Assembly (NCBI GenBank): GCA_012729695.1
Contig: JAAYCP010000027.1
Coordinates: 50,857 to 114,856, forward strand
DNA length: 64,000 nt
Reading direction: 5' to 3'
DNA from: Actinomycetales bacterium
Lineage (GTDB): Bacteria; Actinomycetota; Actinomycetes; Actinomycetales; Dermatophilaceae
Shown here: positions 26,467 to 36,159 of the stretch, one piece after another
How positions within the stretch are numbered: the first letter of the stretch is position 1
How the letters are laid out: every line of letters starts with the position of its first letter
Translations under genes and position numbers: made by a program
Notes under the pieces: model-generated
What the model was told of the DNA's origin: nothing
Database searches by the model: none
The model's input: only the letters and a program-made list of their open reading frames with translations

Positions 26467-26816
26467 GCCGAAGTGGCCGGTCGGTGGTGTGGGGTCGCGC
26501 GCACTACTAAGCACGCGGGGGCACCCACAAGCAGCTGGCGAAAACAACGGGTGCTTGTCCGCGCGCGGCAACGCACGCGGGGGCACCCACCAGCAGCGGG
26601 CCAGAACAACGGGTGCTCGTGCGCGCGCAGCAACGCACGCAACACCACCCACACGCTGCGCTGCGCGCGACAACAGGTGCTTGTGTGCGCACAGCAACGC
26701 ACGCAACACCGCCCACACGCTGCGCTGCGCGACAACGGGCGGCCGTCCGCGCTGATCAGCCCCGTGCGCCGAAAAGGGGGTGAGCCCTGTCGGAGCACGG
26801 CACTAGCATCGCGCGG
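26467..26816. other. 350-bp non-coding stretch with repeat block
   Basis: Apart from the 62-64-bp repeat array (26511-26751) I see only a short spacer before the GTG start of the exporter ATPase at 26817. No credible gene: reading frames here are repeats of the same few residues. Confidence 0.6.
26511..26751. repeat. 62-64-bp degenerate tandem repeat, about four copies
   Basis: Units are 26511-26572, 26573-26634, 26635-26698 and a shorter 26699-26751. Each starts gcacgc and the full units end gcaac; units 1-2 and units 3-4 are closest to each other. Within unit 1 there is a dyad acaagca ... tgcttgt around 26528-26557, so transcripts could fold. No spacer/repeat structure of a CRISPR type is present. 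Confidence 0.85.
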
Positions 26817-27794
26817 GTGACCTACATCTACGCTCAAGACCTGCGTAAGACCTACCGATCACGGTCAGGGGAGGTCCACGCCCTGGCCGGCCTGAGCCTG
26901 AGCGTGCCGCAGGGGACCGTGAAGGGGCTGCTCGGACCGAACGGTGCCGGGAAGACGACCACAGTCAAGGTGCTCAACACCCTCATCGAGCCAGACTCCG
27001 GCACCGCCTCGGTGGCCGGAATCGACGTCCTCGCCGACCCGGGAGGGGTCCGTAGGGTGATCGGCGCCAGCGGGCAGTACGCCGCGGTTGACGAGAACCT
27101 CACCGGCCTGGAGAACCTCGAGATGGTCGGCCGGCTCTACCACCTCGGCGCGCGGCGGGCCAAGGCACGGGCGCAGGAGCTCATCGAGGCCTTCGACCTC
27201 ACGGATGCCGGGGACCGCCAGGTCAAGGGCTTCTCCGGCGGTATGCGCAGACGCATCGACCTGGCCTGCGCCCTCGTGAACACTCCCCCGGTCCTCTTCC
27301 TCGACGAGCCGACGACCGGCCTGGACCCGCGCAGCCGCATCGGGATGTGGGACGTGATCCTGGGCCTGGTGCGGGAGGGCACGACGGTGCTGCTGACGAC
27401 GCAGTACCTCGAGGAGGCCGACTACCTCGCCGACCACATCAGCGTCGTCGACCACGGGGTCGTCATCGCCGAGGGCACCGCCGATGAGCTCAAGGCCGAG
27501 GTGGGCGGCCACAGAGTTGTGATCACCCTGGTCCACGAGGCCGACGCCGACACCGCACGGGCTGTCCTCGCCCGGCACGGCTCCGGGGAGGTCCGGACCC
27601 ACACCTCGGGGCGCACTCTGGACGTTGCCGTGGAGGAGGGACCACCCAGCCTGCAGCGGGTGCTCGCCGCACTCGAGCAGGCGAGCATCCCTCTGCACGA
27701 CGCCGGCATCCGTCGCCCCACGCTGGACGACGTCTTCCTGACCCTCACCGGCCACGACAGTGGTGCGGAGAATGAGAGCGAGCTGAGCGCATGA
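26817..27794 (+). CDS. ABC transporter ATP-binding protein (DrrA-like)
   Basis: 325 aa. Walker A LLGPNGAGKTTTVKVL (about 38-53), signature FSGGMRRRIDLACALV and Walker B LFLDEPTTGLDPRS, followed by a C-terminal domain typical of the daunorubicin-resistance (DrrA) subfamily. It powers the membrane protein encoded next, with which it overlaps (ATGA). Likely an exporter of a drug or lipid-like molecule; the substrate is unknown. GTG 26817 fits the family start. Confidence 0.88.
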   Translation: MTYIYAQDLRKTYRSRSGEVHALAGLSLSVPQGTVKGLLGPNGAGKTTTVKVLNTLIEPDSGTASVAGIDVLADPGGVRRVIGASGQYAAVDENLTGLENLEMVGRLYHLGARRAKARAQELIEAFDLTDAGDRQVKGFSGGMRRRIDLACALVNTPPVLFLDEPTTGLDPRSRIGMWDVILGLVREGTTVLLTTQYLEEADYLADHISVVDHGVVIAEGTADELKAEVGGHRVVITLVHEADADTARAVLARHGSGEVRTHTSGRTLDVAVEEGPPSLQRVLAALEQASIPLHDAGIRRPTLDDVFLTLTGHDSGAENESELSA

Positions 27795-28645
27795 CCACCA
27801 CCGCGACCCCGTTGCAGACCCGCGAGCCCGCCCAGGACGCGCCCGTAGGCCCGCTCGCCACCTGGCTGTCGGACGGTTGGACCGTCACGTGGCGCAATCT
27901 CCTCAAGCTGCGCCGGAACCCCGAGATGCTCGGCTTTGCCGTACTCCAGCCGATCATGTTCGTGCTGCTGTTCTCGCAGGTCTACGGCGGATCGATCCAG
28001 ATCGACGGAGGCGACTACACCGACTACCTCATGGCCGGCATCTTCGGTCAGACGGTGCTATTCGGCTCGACCTTCTCGGGCTACCAGATGGCGCAGGACC
28101 TCAAGGAGGGTCTGATCGACCGCTTCCGAACGCTGCCGATGCACACGTCAGCCGTGCTCGTGGGCCGCACCAATGCCGACCTCGTGCTCAACACCATCTC
28201 GATGGTCATCATGATGCTGACCGGAGCGGTCGTCGGCTGGCGCTACACGAACGGCACCTTGCAGTTCCTCGCCGGCGTGGCGCTGCTCCTGCTGTTCAGC
28301 TATGCCTTCAGCTGGGTCATGGCCCTGCTCGGGATCATGGTCCGCTCACCCGAGGTGATCAACAACGCCGCCTTCATGGTCCTGTTCCCACTGACGTTCA
28401 TCTCGAACGCCTTCGTGCAGGCCTCTCGCCTACCGGGCCCTCTCGAGTTCATCGCGAACTGGAATCCGGTCTCGGCGCTGGTCCAGGCAGCGCGTGAGCT
28501 GTTCGGCAACACCGGCACGGTGCCTCCGGCGGACACCTTCCCGATGCAGCATCCCGTCCTGACGGTCATCGGCGGCTCGATCGTCATGCTCGCGGTCTTC
28601 GTCCCCTTGGCCGTCTCCCGCTTCCGGCACGTGTCCTCGCGCTAG
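27791..28645 (+). CDS. ABC-2 type permease (DrrB-like)
   Basis: 284 aa with about six membrane helices (for example LGFAVLQPIMFVLLFSQVYGG). It has the ABC-2 motif region near PLTFISNAFVQASRLPGPL and NWNPVSALVQAARELF. It forms the exporter with the preceding ATPase; start and stop overlap by 4 bp. Terminal gene of this pair, converging on rlmN. Confidence 0.87.
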   Translation: MTTTATPLQTREPAQDAPVGPLATWLSDGWTVTWRNLLKLRRNPEMLGFAVLQPIMFVLLFSQVYGGSIQIDGGDYTDYLMAGIFGQTVLFGSTFSGYQMAQDLKEGLIDRFRTLPMHTSAVLVGRTNADLVLNTISMVIMMLTGAVVGWRYTNGTLQFLAGVALLLLFSYAFSWVMALLGIMVRSPEVINNAAFMVLFPLTFISNAFVQASRLPGPLEFIANWNPVSALVQAARELFGNTGTVPPADTFPMQHPVLTVIGGSIVMLAVFVPLAVSRFRHVSSR

Positions 28646-28752
28646 GCCTGCAGGCGCACGGGCTCTCCACGACAGATCCCACGAGAACCGGCCGACCTGG
28701 GGCGGGACCGGTCGCAGGGCTCCGGTCGCAGACATCACCCGGCGGCTGGAAG

Positions 28753-28772
28753 GGGGCGCACAAGGGCGCCCC
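28753..28772. terminator. Hairpin between convergent exporter permease and rlmN
   Basis: The stem ggggcgc / gcgcccc has a 6-nt loop. It lies between stops at 28645 and 28779 and fits a shared terminator, without a clear T-tract. Confidence 0.5.
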
Positions 28773-28778
28773 ATCGGC

Positions 28779-29954
28779 TCAGGGGGTGGCTTCGCGGGGT
28801 GGCTGGCCGGCGGCGAGCTGGCCACAGGCCCCGTCGATGTCCGAGCCCCGGGTGTCGCGCACGGTCGTCGGAATGCCGTGCGCCCGCAGCCGCTCGACGA
28901 ACTGCTGCTGCACCCCGGGCCGTGAAGCCGTCCACTTCGAGCCGGGCGTCGGGTTGAGGGGGATGGGGTTGACGTGCACCCACCCCTTGCCGCGAGCAGC
29001 GAGCTTCTCGCCCAGCAGATCGGCGCGCCAGGCCTGGTCGTTGATGTCCCTGATCAGCGCATACTCGATCGAGACCCGACGTCCGGTGGTGTCGAAGTAT
29101 CGGCGGGCGGCATCGAGGGCCTCATCGACCTTCCACCGGGTGTTGATGGGGACGAGCTCGTCGCGCAGCTCGTCGTCCGGGGCATGCAGCGACAGTGCAA
29201 GGGTCACCGGAATGCCTTCGGCGGCGAGCCGGTCGATCCCCGGGACCAGCCCGACGGTCGACATCGTCACGCCTCGTGCCGACATCCCGAGCCCGTCGGG
29301 CGCCGGGTCGACGAGGCGGCGGATCGCCCCGACCGCTGCGCGGTAGTTCGCCAGCGCCTCCCCCATACCCATGAAGACGACGTTCGAGACCCGCAGCGGA
29401 GCCGCCCGGTCGTCCGCCGAGACCCCGGGAACCTTGCCCTGCCGAAGCAGGCGGGCGGCATGGACGACCTGCTCGACGATCTCTGCGGTCGAGAGGTTGC
29501 GCGTGAGTCCGGTCTGTCCGGTCGCGCAGAAGGGGCAGTTCATGCCGCAGCCGGCCTGGCTCGAGATGCACATCGTCACCCGGTCCGGGTAGCGCATGAG
29601 CACAGACTCGACGAGGGCGCCGTCGTGCAGACGCATGACGGACTTCACCGTCATGCCGTCATCGGTCGTGATCGTGTGGATCGGGGTGAGCAACTGCGGC
29701 ATCGCCGTGGTGACGAGCGTCTCCCGCTCACTCTTGGGCAGGTCTGTCATTTCCTCCGGGTCGATCACCAGCCGGTCGAAGTAGTGCACAGACAGCTGTC
29801 GGGCGCGGAACCCCTTGAACCCGAGGGACTCCACGAACTCCTTGCGCTGCGCCATGGGCAGGTCGACGAGGTGGGTCGGTGGCTTGCCGCGACGGGGCGC
29901 GGTGAACACCAGCTGGCCCGGGCGGGGCCGGGGGGTGGGGAGGGATTCGGTCAT
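28779..29954 (-). CDS. rlmN: 23S rRNA (adenine2503-C2)-methyltransferase, dual-specificity type
   Basis: 391 aa. Radical SAM enzyme that methylates A2503 of 23S rRNA (and in some bacteria A37 of tRNAs). The cluster motif is [15 protein letters not shown] (CxxxCxxC), near residue 130. The C-terminal catalytic cysteine lies in DIDGACGQL near the end. Length is typical for actinobacteria. It is 9 bp downstream of cdsA and ends the minus-strand run rpsB to rlmN. Confidence 0.93.
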   Translation of the reverse strand: MTESLPTPRPRPGQLVFTAPRRGKPPTHLVDLPMAQRKEFVESLGFKGFRARQLSVHYFDRLVIDPEEMTDLPKSERETLVTTAMPQLLTPIHTITTDDGMTVKSVMRLHDGALVESVLMRYPDRVTMCISSQAGCGMNCPFCATGQTGLTRNLSTAEIVEQVVHAARLLRQGKVPGVSADDRAAPLRVSNVVFMGMGEALANYRAAVGAIRRLVDPAPDGLGMSARGVTMSTVGLVPGIDRLAAEGIPVTLALSLHAPDDELRDELVPINTRWKVDEALDAARRYFDTTGRRVSIEYALIRDINDQAWRADLLGEKLAARGKGWVHVNPIPLNPTPGSKWTASRPGVQQQFVERLRAHGIPTTVRDTRGSDIDGACGQLAAGQPPREATP

Positions 29955-29963
29955 GGCAGCTCG

Positions 29964-30851
29964 TCAGGCGATCGGGACCACGAAGGAGAGGCTGATCCAC
30001 AGCAGCGGAGCCGTCATCACGAGGCTGTCGATCCGGTCCATGACGCCACCGTGTCCAGGCAGGAGGTTGCCCATGTCCTTGACCCCCAGGTCGCGCTTGA
30101 TCGAGCTCTCGATGAAGTCGCCGATCGTCGCCACCGCGGCCGAGAGGGCACCGATCACCGCTCCGTGCCACCAGGTGGCCTCCGGCCAGAACTGCCACAT
30201 GGCGACCCCGCCGATGATCGCGCAGGTCAGCACCGACCCGGCGAAGCCCTCCCAGGACTTCTTCGGGCTCACGGAGGGGGCCATGGGGTGCTTGCCGAAG
30301 AGGACGCCGACGGCATAGCCGCCGATATCGCTGAACACGGTCACGAGGATGAAGAAGATGATTCGCAGCTGGCCGTCGGGAGCGGCCAGGAGCAGGGAGA
30401 CGAAGGCGCCGAGGAAGCATGGGTACAGCGCAGTGAAGGCGCCGGCACCCACGTCACGAAGCGCTCCGGTCACCCCGTCCGCCACCCGGTAGACCATCAC
30501 CCCCACGACGGTGAGCCCGAGAGCGATGAGCTGCGCCTCGGCTCCCTGGTAGTAGGACACGACGATCATTCCGCCGCCGCCGATGAGCACCGGGGGCAGC
30601 GGAACGCGGGCCCCCACCGACTGCAGCGCGCGCGAGAGCTCCCAGACCCCGATCCACATCACGACGAGGACGAGGACGAGGAAGAGCTGCTTGACGAACA
30701 GGAGGGAGCTCAGCGCGACGACCGCGAGCAGGACGCCGACGGTGATGGCGGCCTTGAGGTCTCGGCCCGCCTTTCCGGCCGGCGGGGTCGCTTCGGCTCG
30801 GCGGCGGCTGCGAGCCGGAGGCTCGGGCGTCGGGGTGGGGCCGGTCGTCAT
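29964..30851 (-). CDS. cdsA: Phosphatidate cytidylyltransferase
   Basis: 295 aa integral membrane protein with about eight helices. It makes CDP-diacylglycerol from phosphatidate and CTP. The family signature is present near the C-terminus: SIKRDLGVKDMGNLLPGHGG followed by VMDRIDS. The N-terminal 35 residues are charged and cytoplasmic. It lies between frr and rlmN, the standard actinobacterial order. Confidence 0.93.
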   Translation of the reverse strand: MTTGPTPTPEPPARSRRRAEATPPAGKAGRDLKAAITVGVLLAVVALSSLLFVKQLFLVLVLVVMWIGVWELSRALQSVGARVPLPPVLIGGGGMIVVSYYQGAEAQLIALGLTVVGVMVYRVADGVTGALRDVGAGAFTALYPCFLGAFVSLLLAAPDGQLRIIFFILVTVFSDIGGYAVGVLFGKHPMAPSVSPKKSWEGFAGSVLTCAIIGGVAMWQFWPEATWWHGAVIGALSAAVATIGDFIESSIKRDLGVKDMGNLLPGHGGVMDRIDSLVMTAPLLWISLSFVVPIA

Positions 30852-30893
30852 CTGGATGCTCGCGTAGGCGGGTAGGGCGATTCGTGGTATCGC

Positions 30894-31451
30894 CTAGACC
30901 TCGAGCAGATCCGCTTCCTTGAGCTTGAGCGCCTCGTCGATGGCCTCCACGTACTTCTTGGTGAGTGCCTCGAGCTCCTTCTCGGCGCGGGTCCCCTCGT
31001 CCTCGCCGATGTCGCCGTCCTTGACCGCCCGCTCGATGGTGTCCTTCGCGTGGCGCCGGATGTTACGCACCGCCACCTTGCCTTCCTCGCCGGTGTGGCG
31101 GGCCATCTTGATGTACTCGCGGCGGCGCTCCTCGGTCAGCTGCGGGAGGTTGAGCCGGATGACATTGCCGTCGTTGCTGGGGTTGACACCGAGATCTGCG
31201 TCCCGCAGGGCCTTCTCGATGGCCGCCATCGAGCCCTTGTCGTAGGGGCTGACGAGAACGGTGCGTGCCTCTGGGGTCTGGAACGAGGCGAGCTGCTGGA
31301 GCGGCGTGGGAGCGCCGTAGTAGTCCACGACCACCTTGTTGAACATGCCGGGGTGGGCGCGCCCGGTGCGGATGCCGGCCAGGTCCTCCTTCGTGACCTC
31401 GAGGGCCTTCTCCATCTTCTCCTCGGCCTCGAACAATGCCTCGTCGATCAT
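30894..31451 (-). CDS. frr: Ribosome recycling factor
   Basis: 185 aa, exactly the usual length when started at ATG 31451 ([17 protein letters not shown]). Motifs [11 protein letters not shown] and [10 protein letters not shown] are typical. With EF-G it splits post-termination ribosomes. The start has GAAGGA upstream; an in-frame GTG at 31475 would add eight residues and is less likely. Confidence 0.96.
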   Translation of the reverse strand: MIDEALFEAEEKMEKALEVTKEDLAGIRTGRAHPGMFNKVVVDYYGAPTPLQQLASFQTPEARTVLVSPYDKGSMAAIEKALRDADLGVNPSNDGNVIRLNLPQLTEERRREYIKMARHTGEEGKVAVRNIRRHAKDTIERAVKDGDIGEDEGTRAEKELEALTKKYVEAIDEALKLKEADLLEV

Positions 31452-31495
31452 CGTGTCCTTCGTCTCTCTCGTCACGTGTGTGACGCCTCATGGGT

Positions 31496-31524
31496 GGTAT
31501 GCGAACCGGTGCCCGGCGCATACC
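31496..31524. repeat. Inverted pair of the GTATGCG heptamer between pyrH and frr
   Basis: GGTATGCG at 31496-31503 and CGCATACC at 31517-31524 form a perfect 8-bp inverted repeat with a 13-nt loop. It lies in the 109-bp gap between pyrH and frr. Confidence 0.7.
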
Positions 31525-31560
31525 TGCTCGGCTAAGTCTCTCAGGTGGTCCGCCTGCTGG

Positions 31561-32289
31561 TCAGGAAGAGGTGACCAGCGTGCCGATCGGCTCCCCGCGC
31601 AGCGCCCGCGTGATGTTGCCGTCGCCCTCCATGCCGAAGACGACCATCGGGAGCTGATTCTCCATGCACAGGCTGAAGGCGGCAGCGTCGACGACCTTGA
31701 GGTTCGCGCGCAGCGCCTCCCGGAAGGTCACCTTGTCGAGCTTCTTGGCGTCCGGGTTCGTGCGCGGATCCGAGTCGTAGACACCGTCCACCCCGCTCTT
31801 GGACATCAGGACCGCGTCGCAGTGGCACTCCAGGGCCCGCTGCGCGCTCACCGTGTCGGTCGAGAAGTAGGGCATTCCCGCACCCGCTCCGAAGATGACG
31901 ACGCGGCCCTTCTCCAGGTGCCGGATCGCGCGGCGGGGGATGTACGGCTCGGCGACCTGACCCATCGTGATCGCCGTCTGGACACGGGTGTCGATGCCCT
32001 CCTTCTCCAGGAAGTCCTGGAGAGCCAGGCAGTTCATCACCGTGCCGAGCATGCCGATGTAGTCGGCCCGGGAGCGGTCCATGCCCTTCTGCTGCAGCTC
32101 CGCACCCCGGAAGAAGTTGCCCCCACCGACAACGACCGCGACCTGGATGCCCTCCTCGACCGCGGCGGCGATCTGGCTCGCGATGCCCTTGACCACGTCC
32201 GGGTCGACCCCGATCCGGCCGCCACCGAAGACCTCACCAGAGAGCTTGAGAAGGACGCGGCGGGGCCGCTGGGAGGCAGGCTGGGTCAC
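31561..32289 (-). CDS. pyrH: UMP kinase
   Basis: 242 aa. Makes UDP from UMP and ATP. The amino-acid-kinase fold is clear: [12 protein letters not shown] at the N-terminus, [19 protein letters not shown] and the nucleotide region [16 protein letters not shown] 32289 is preceded by CAGGAGC; longer in-frame starts exist but extend into the terminator region. A hairpin separates it from tsf, so it may have its own promoter. Confidence 0.95.
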   Translation of the reverse strand: MTQPASQRPRRVLLKLSGEVFGGGRIGVDPDVVKGIASQIAAAVEEGIQVAVVVGGGNFFRGAELQQKGMDRSRADYIGMLGTVMNCLALQDFLEKEGIDTRVQTAITMGQVAEPYIPRRAIRHLEKGRVVIFGAGAGMPYFSTDTVSAQRALECHCDAVLMSKSGVDGVYDSDPRTNPDAKKLDKVTFREALRANLKVVDAAAFSLCMENQLPMVVFGMEGDGNITRALRGEPIGTLVTSS

Positions 32290-32407
32290 AGGCGAGCTCC
32301 TGGCTGAGGGCGGATAGGCGGTCGATTGATCCTGCCACATGCCAGGCGTGGAACGCTCATCGGCAGGCGTCTCACCGGCAGTGACGCGGGCCTGATGACC
32401 AATGGCG

Positions 32408-32441
32408 ACGCCCCGCACACCGGAACTGGTGTGCGGGGCGT
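32408..32441 (-). terminator. Terminator-like hairpin downstream of tsf
   Basis: A perfect 14-bp GC-rich stem (32408-32421 with 32428-32441) has a 6-nt loop, 20 bp downstream of the tsf stop. There is no clear T-tract on the minus strand. It would end or weaken the rpsB-tsf transcript before pyrH. Confidence 0.75.
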
Positions 32442-32460
32442 ACGAGCCGGGACGCGAGGA

Positions 32461-33291
32461 TCAGCCGCCGACGCGGAAGCGGGCGAAGCCGAGCGCCTTG
32501 GCGCCGGCCTCCTCGAGCACCTTGCCGACGGTCTTCTTGGCGTCCTTGGCGAAGGGCTGCTCCAGCAGGACGTTCTCCTTGAAGAAGCCGTTGACCCGGC
32601 CCTCGACGATCTTCGGCAGGGCCGCCTCGGGCTTGCCCTCCTCACGAGCCGTCGCCTCGGCGACCCGACGCTCGTTCTCGACGACCTCCGCGTCGATCTC
32701 GGAGCGGTCGAGGACGGTGGGGCTGAAGGCCGCGATGTGCATCGCGATGTCGCGGGCCGTGGCCTCGTCGCCACCCTCGACGGCCACGAGAACGCCGATC
32801 TGGGCAGGCAGGTCCGGGCTGGTCTTGTGCAGGTAGGAGACCACCCGCTCGCCCTCGAGACGGGCAACCCGCTTGACCTCGATCTTCTCGCCGATGGCGG
32901 CGTTGGCCTCGTCCAGGAGCTCCCGAACGGTCTTGCCCTCGGACGTCTGCGCATTGAGCAGGGACTCGGCGTCGGTGGCCTTGGACTCGATCGCGGTGGT
33001 GAGGACCTCGTCGGCCAGCGAGCCGAAGCGCTCGCCCTTGGCGACGAAGTCGGTCTCGCACAGGACCTCGACGAGGGTGCCGGAGCCGCCCTCGGCCTTG
33101 GCCGTCACGAGTCCGTTGGACGCGGTGCGTCCCTCACGCTTGGTGACGCCCTTGAGGCCCTTGACGCGAAGGATCTCCTCCGCGGCAGCCATGTCGCCGT
33201 CAGCCTCGTCGAGAGCCTTCTTGACGTCCATCATGCCGGCGGCGGTCTTCTCGCGAAGTGCCTTGATGTCAGCGGCGGTGTAGTTCGCCAT
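32461..33291 (-). CDS. tsf: Translation elongation factor Ts
   Basis: 276 aa. Nucleotide exchange factor for EF-Tu. The N-terminal UBA-like region ANYTAADIKALREKTAAGMMDVKKAL is the family hallmark (positions 2-27; quoted only as a landmark by its start ANYTAADIK and end MMDVKKAL), followed by LCETDFVA. ATG 33291 matches the conserved start. It follows rpsB after a 147-bp gap with two hairpins. Confidence 0.96.
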   Translation of the reverse strand: MANYTAADIKALREKTAAGMMDVKKALDEADGDMAAAEEILRVKGLKGVTKREGRTASNGLVTAKAEGGSGTLVEVLCETDFVAKGERFGSLADEVLTTAIESKATDAESLLNAQTSEGKTVRELLDEANAAIGEKIEVKRVARLEGERVVSYLHKTSPDLPAQIGVLVAVEGGDEATARDIAMHIAAFSPTVLDRSEIDAEVVENERRVAEATAREEGKPEAALPKIVEGRVNGFFKENVLLEQPFAKDAKKTVGKVLEEAGAKALGFARFRVGG

Positions 33292-33341
33292 TACCTGTCT
33301 TCCTTGAGCTCGATGACCCAGTTGGGTGATGAAGGTGGGGT

Positions 33342-33367
33342 GTGCAGTCCCACCGATGGGACTGCAC
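33342..33367 (-). terminator. Hairpin in the rpsB-tsf spacer
   Basis: A perfect 11-bp stem (gtgcagtccca / tgggactgcac) with a 4-nt loop. With the second hairpin at 33389-33417 it could attenuate read-through from rpsB into tsf. Confidence 0.6.
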
Positions 33368-33388
33368 GTGGGTAGGTGGTCTGCTGGC

Positions 33389-33417
33389 GTGGGGCCGGCC
33401 CGTTGGACCGGCCCCAC
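33389..33417 (-). terminator. Second hairpin downstream of rpsB
   Basis: A 10-bp stem, gtggggccgg with ccggccccac, and a 9-nt loop, located 21 bp after the rpsB stop. Confidence 0.6.
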
Positions 33418-33438
33418 CTCGCAGAGAGTGAACTGACC

Positions 33439-34407
33439 TCAGGCCTGGTCGGCGGCCGGGGCCGTCTCGTCGCCGGCCTCGACGGGAGCCTCGGCGGCGG
33501 GGGCCTCGGCATCGGGAGCCTCAGCCTCGACGGCCGGAGCCTCGACGGCGGGAGCGTCAGCGGCTGCGGCGTCGGCAACCTCGGCCTCGGCGGCCGGGGC
33601 CTCGGCGGCCGGGGCCTCGACCGCGGCCTGCTCGACGGCCAGGAGCTCGCGCTCCCACTCGGCGAGCGGCTCGTCGGCGGCCACACCGGCGTCGGCCTCG
33701 GCGCCGGAGCGGCCGCTGCTGCGCGCGACCAGGCCCTCGGCGACGGCGTCGGCGATGACGCGGGTGAGGAGGGTCACCGAACGGATGGCGTCGTCGTTGC
33801 CGGGGATCTTGTAGTCGACCTCGTCGGGGTCGCAGTTGGTGTCGAGGATTGCGATGACCGGCAGGTTGAGCTTGCGGGCCTCGTCGACGGCGAGGTGCTC
33901 CTTCTTGGTGTCCACGATCCACACGGCCGAGGGGACCTTGCTCATGTCCCGGATACCGCCCAGGGTCTTCTCGAGCTTGTCCTTCTCACGCTTGAGGATG
34001 AGGAGCTCCTTCTTGGTGAAGCTCGATCCGGCCACGTCGTCGAAGTTGATCTCCTCGAGCTCCTTCAGGCGCGAGAGCCGCTTGGAGATCGTCTGGAAGT
34101 TGGTGAGCATGCCACCGAGCCAGCGGTGGTTGACGTACGGCATGCCGACGCGGGTCGCCTGCTCGGCGATCGCCTCCTGGGCCTGCTTCTTCGTGCCGAC
34201 GAACAGGATGGTGCCACCGTGGGCGACGGTCTCGCGGACGAACTCGTAGGCGCTGTTGATGTAGTCGACCGACTGCTGCAGGTCGATGATGTAGATGCCA
34301 TTGCGCTCGGTCATGATGAAGCGCTTCATCTTCGGGTTCCAGCGACGGGTCTGGTGCCCGAAGTGGACGCCGCTCTCGAGGAGCTGGCGCATGGTAACGA
34401 CGGCCAT
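33439..34407 (-). CDS. rpsB: 30S ribosomal protein S2 with long acidic tail
   Basis: 322 aa. The S2 core is clear: [32 protein letters not shown] and the [12 protein letters not shown] region. The core ends near residue 260. The last 60 or so residues form a low-complexity Ala/Glu/Pro tail (repeats of EAPAAEAPA) that most S2 proteins lack. ATG 34407 is preceded by AAGGAG. It opens the rpsB-tsf transcript. Confidence 0.95.
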   Translation of the reverse strand: MAVVTMRQLLESGVHFGHQTRRWNPKMKRFIMTERNGIYIIDLQQSVDYINSAYEFVRETVAHGGTILFVGTKKQAQEAIAEQATRVGMPYVNHRWLGGMLTNFQTISKRLSRLKELEEINFDDVAGSSFTKKELLILKREKDKLEKTLGGIRDMSKVPSAVWIVDTKKEHLAVDEARKLNLPVIAILDTNCDPDEVDYKIPGNDDAIRSVTLLTRVIADAVAEGLVARSSGRSGAEADAGVAADEPLAEWERELLAVEQAAVEAPAAEAPAAEAEVADAAAADAPAVEAPAVEAEAPDAEAPAAEAPVEAGDETAPAADQA

Positions 34408-34680
34408 GCCGTGTCTCCTTGTGCTGTTGTGGTTCACGTCGGTGGGCCGCGGGGATGCGGTCCACCTGCCTGGCGTCTGACGCGGAGCCCGCCCTCGGTA
34501 GAGGGACCAGTGGGCCGTGCGCCGCCGCTTCATGGAGGAATCCAGTCAGAGGCGCTAGACGCGCGAAGTCAGCCGATCGAGACCGGCTGCGGGCTCCATT
34601 CTACGGGATCCGCACCCGTGCTCCGGCCAGCCGCGATGTCGCGTGAGCGGGCGTGAACGACATCCTGGAGGAGACCTGCG
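34408..34680 (-). promoter_or_regulatory. Upstream region of rpsB
   Basis: 273 bp between rpsB and the amidase stop. It must contain the strong rpsB promoter and 5' UTR. A small hairpin (cagccg ... cggctg, about 34568-34587) is visible. No gene was found. Confidence 0.4.
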
Positions 34681-36096
34681 TCAGTCCCCCTCCGGGGCGG
34701 TCTCGGCCCGCGGCGGCAGGGGCCAGCGGCCTCCGCGCTGGGAGCGCTCGAGCTGGGCGGCCAGCGCGAGGAGCAGGTCCTCCCGGCCTCTCCGGGCCAT
34801 CAGCTGGACCCCGACGGGGACCCCGTTGCTGTCCAACCCAGCCGGCAGGGAGATCGCCGGGTGCCCGGTGACGTTGGCCAGCGTGGTGTTCGTCGTGAGT
34901 GGCAGCGAGGCGATCATCGAGGCGATCCCGCCTTTGTCCCCGGCTGCACCGACCTTGGGCACCGGCACGGGCAGGACGGGAAGAGCCACGACGTCCGCGG
35001 AACCGAGCACGTGGCGGTCGACGGCCTCGGCGATCTGCTCCCCCCGTCGCAGGGCCCGCTCGACGACCCGCTCGCCGGCCCAGCCGGAGAGCCGGACGAC
35101 GTCCTTGGTGCGCCTCTCGAGGCGATCGGGGTGCTCGACGAGTCCGGCCTCGACCCGCATCCCGGCGAAGTACTGCGGGACGAATGCGTCGAGCAGCAGC
35201 GGAAAGCGCGGCGAGCCGTCCCGCACATCGTGTCCGAGCGCTGCGAGATCCGACATGAACGCAGCCGTGGCACGGGCGACGTCCGGGTGCGTGCGTACGC
35301 CTGGTTGGACGGGATCGGTGGTCCAGCCGATGCGCACGGGCCCCGGGTCACGCTCGACGGACCGGACGAAGAGTTCCTCGGGGTCCGGCAGCTGCCACCT
35401 GTCGGAGGGCAGAGACCCAGCCAGCACGTCGAGGAGGACAGCCGAGTCCTGCACCGTACCGGTCAGGCCCCCGAGGACGACCAGCGCATACCAGTGCTGG
35501 CCGAGTGGAGCGAGACTGATCCGACCCCGCGTCGGCTTGAGGCCGACGAGCCCGCACGCCGCGGCAGGGATGCGGATCGACCCTCCTCCGTCGGCGCCGA
35601 GAGCGATCGGCACGATGCCGGCCGAGACAACCGCCGCACTCCCTCCGGAGGACCCGCCCGGTCCGACATCGAGGTTCCACGGGTTGCGCGTCAGCCCGGT
35701 GGCGTCGGACTCGGTGAGCGGGATCTGTCCGAACTCGGGCATCGTCGTCTTGCCGATGATCACGGCACCTGCGGCCCGCAGGCGCCGGATGGCCTCGGAG
35801 TCCTTCGCTGCCGGCGTGGAGTTCCCCCGTCCGCCCAGCGTCGTCACGAGCCCAGCGACGTCGTACTCCTCCTTGACGGCCACGGGTACGCCGGCGAGCG
35901 GTCCGTCCGCTCCCGATCCCCCGGCATCGATGGCGTCGGCCTCGGCCAGAGCGTCGTCGGCACGCAGCACGGTGAAGGCCCCGAGGAGGGGGTCGAGCCG
36001 CTCGGCCCGCTCGAGCGCAGCCGAGACCGCCTCGCGGGCAGTCATCCGCCCCTCACGAACCGCAGCGGCGGTCTCGACGGCACTCAGTGGTCGCAT
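34681..36096 (-). CDS. Amidase (amidase signature family)
   Basis: 471 aa. Ser-cisSer-Lys hydrolase of amides. The lysine is in VAVKEEYDVAG (about residue 78), the signature GPGGSSGGSAA holds the cis-serine, and the nucleophile serine is in GADGGGSIRIPAA. The substrate cannot be told; it is not part of a GatCAB set, since gatA/gatC partners are absent. ATG 36096 is chosen; TTG 36105 is possible. It is the first accessory gene beyond rpsB. Confidence 0.88.
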   Translation of the reverse strand: MRPLSAVETAAAVREGRMTAREAVSAALERAERLDPLLGAFTVLRADDALAEADAIDAGGSGADGPLAGVPVAVKEEYDVAGLVTTLGGRGNSTPAAKDSEAIRRLRAAGAVIIGKTTMPEFGQIPLTESDATGLTRNPWNLDVGPGGSSGGSAAVVSAGIVPIALGADGGGSIRIPAAACGLVGLKPTRGRISLAPLGQHWYALVVLGGLTGTVQDSAVLLDVLAGSLPSDRWQLPDPEELFVRSVERDPGPVRIGWTTDPVQPGVRTHPDVARATAAFMSDLAALGHDVRDGSPRFPLLLDAFVPQYFAGMRVEAGLVEHPDRLERRTKDVVRLSGWAGERVVERALRRGEQIAEAVDRHVLGSADVVALPVLPVPVPKVGAAGDKGGIASMIASLPLTTNTTLANVTGHPAISLPAGLDSNGVPVGVQLMARRGREDLLLALAAQLERSQRGGRWPLPPRAETAPEGD

Positions 36097-36159
36097 GCGG
36101 ACCAATGTAGGCGGCGAGGAGCGACCACGGCGCCGAGGAGTCCGGGGCCGGTGCCGGTC

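Noticed and set aside
26511-26751. CRISPR array
   Set aside because: The units are contiguous and degenerate over the full 62-64 bp, with no constant repeat alternating with unique spacers and no cas genes nearby.
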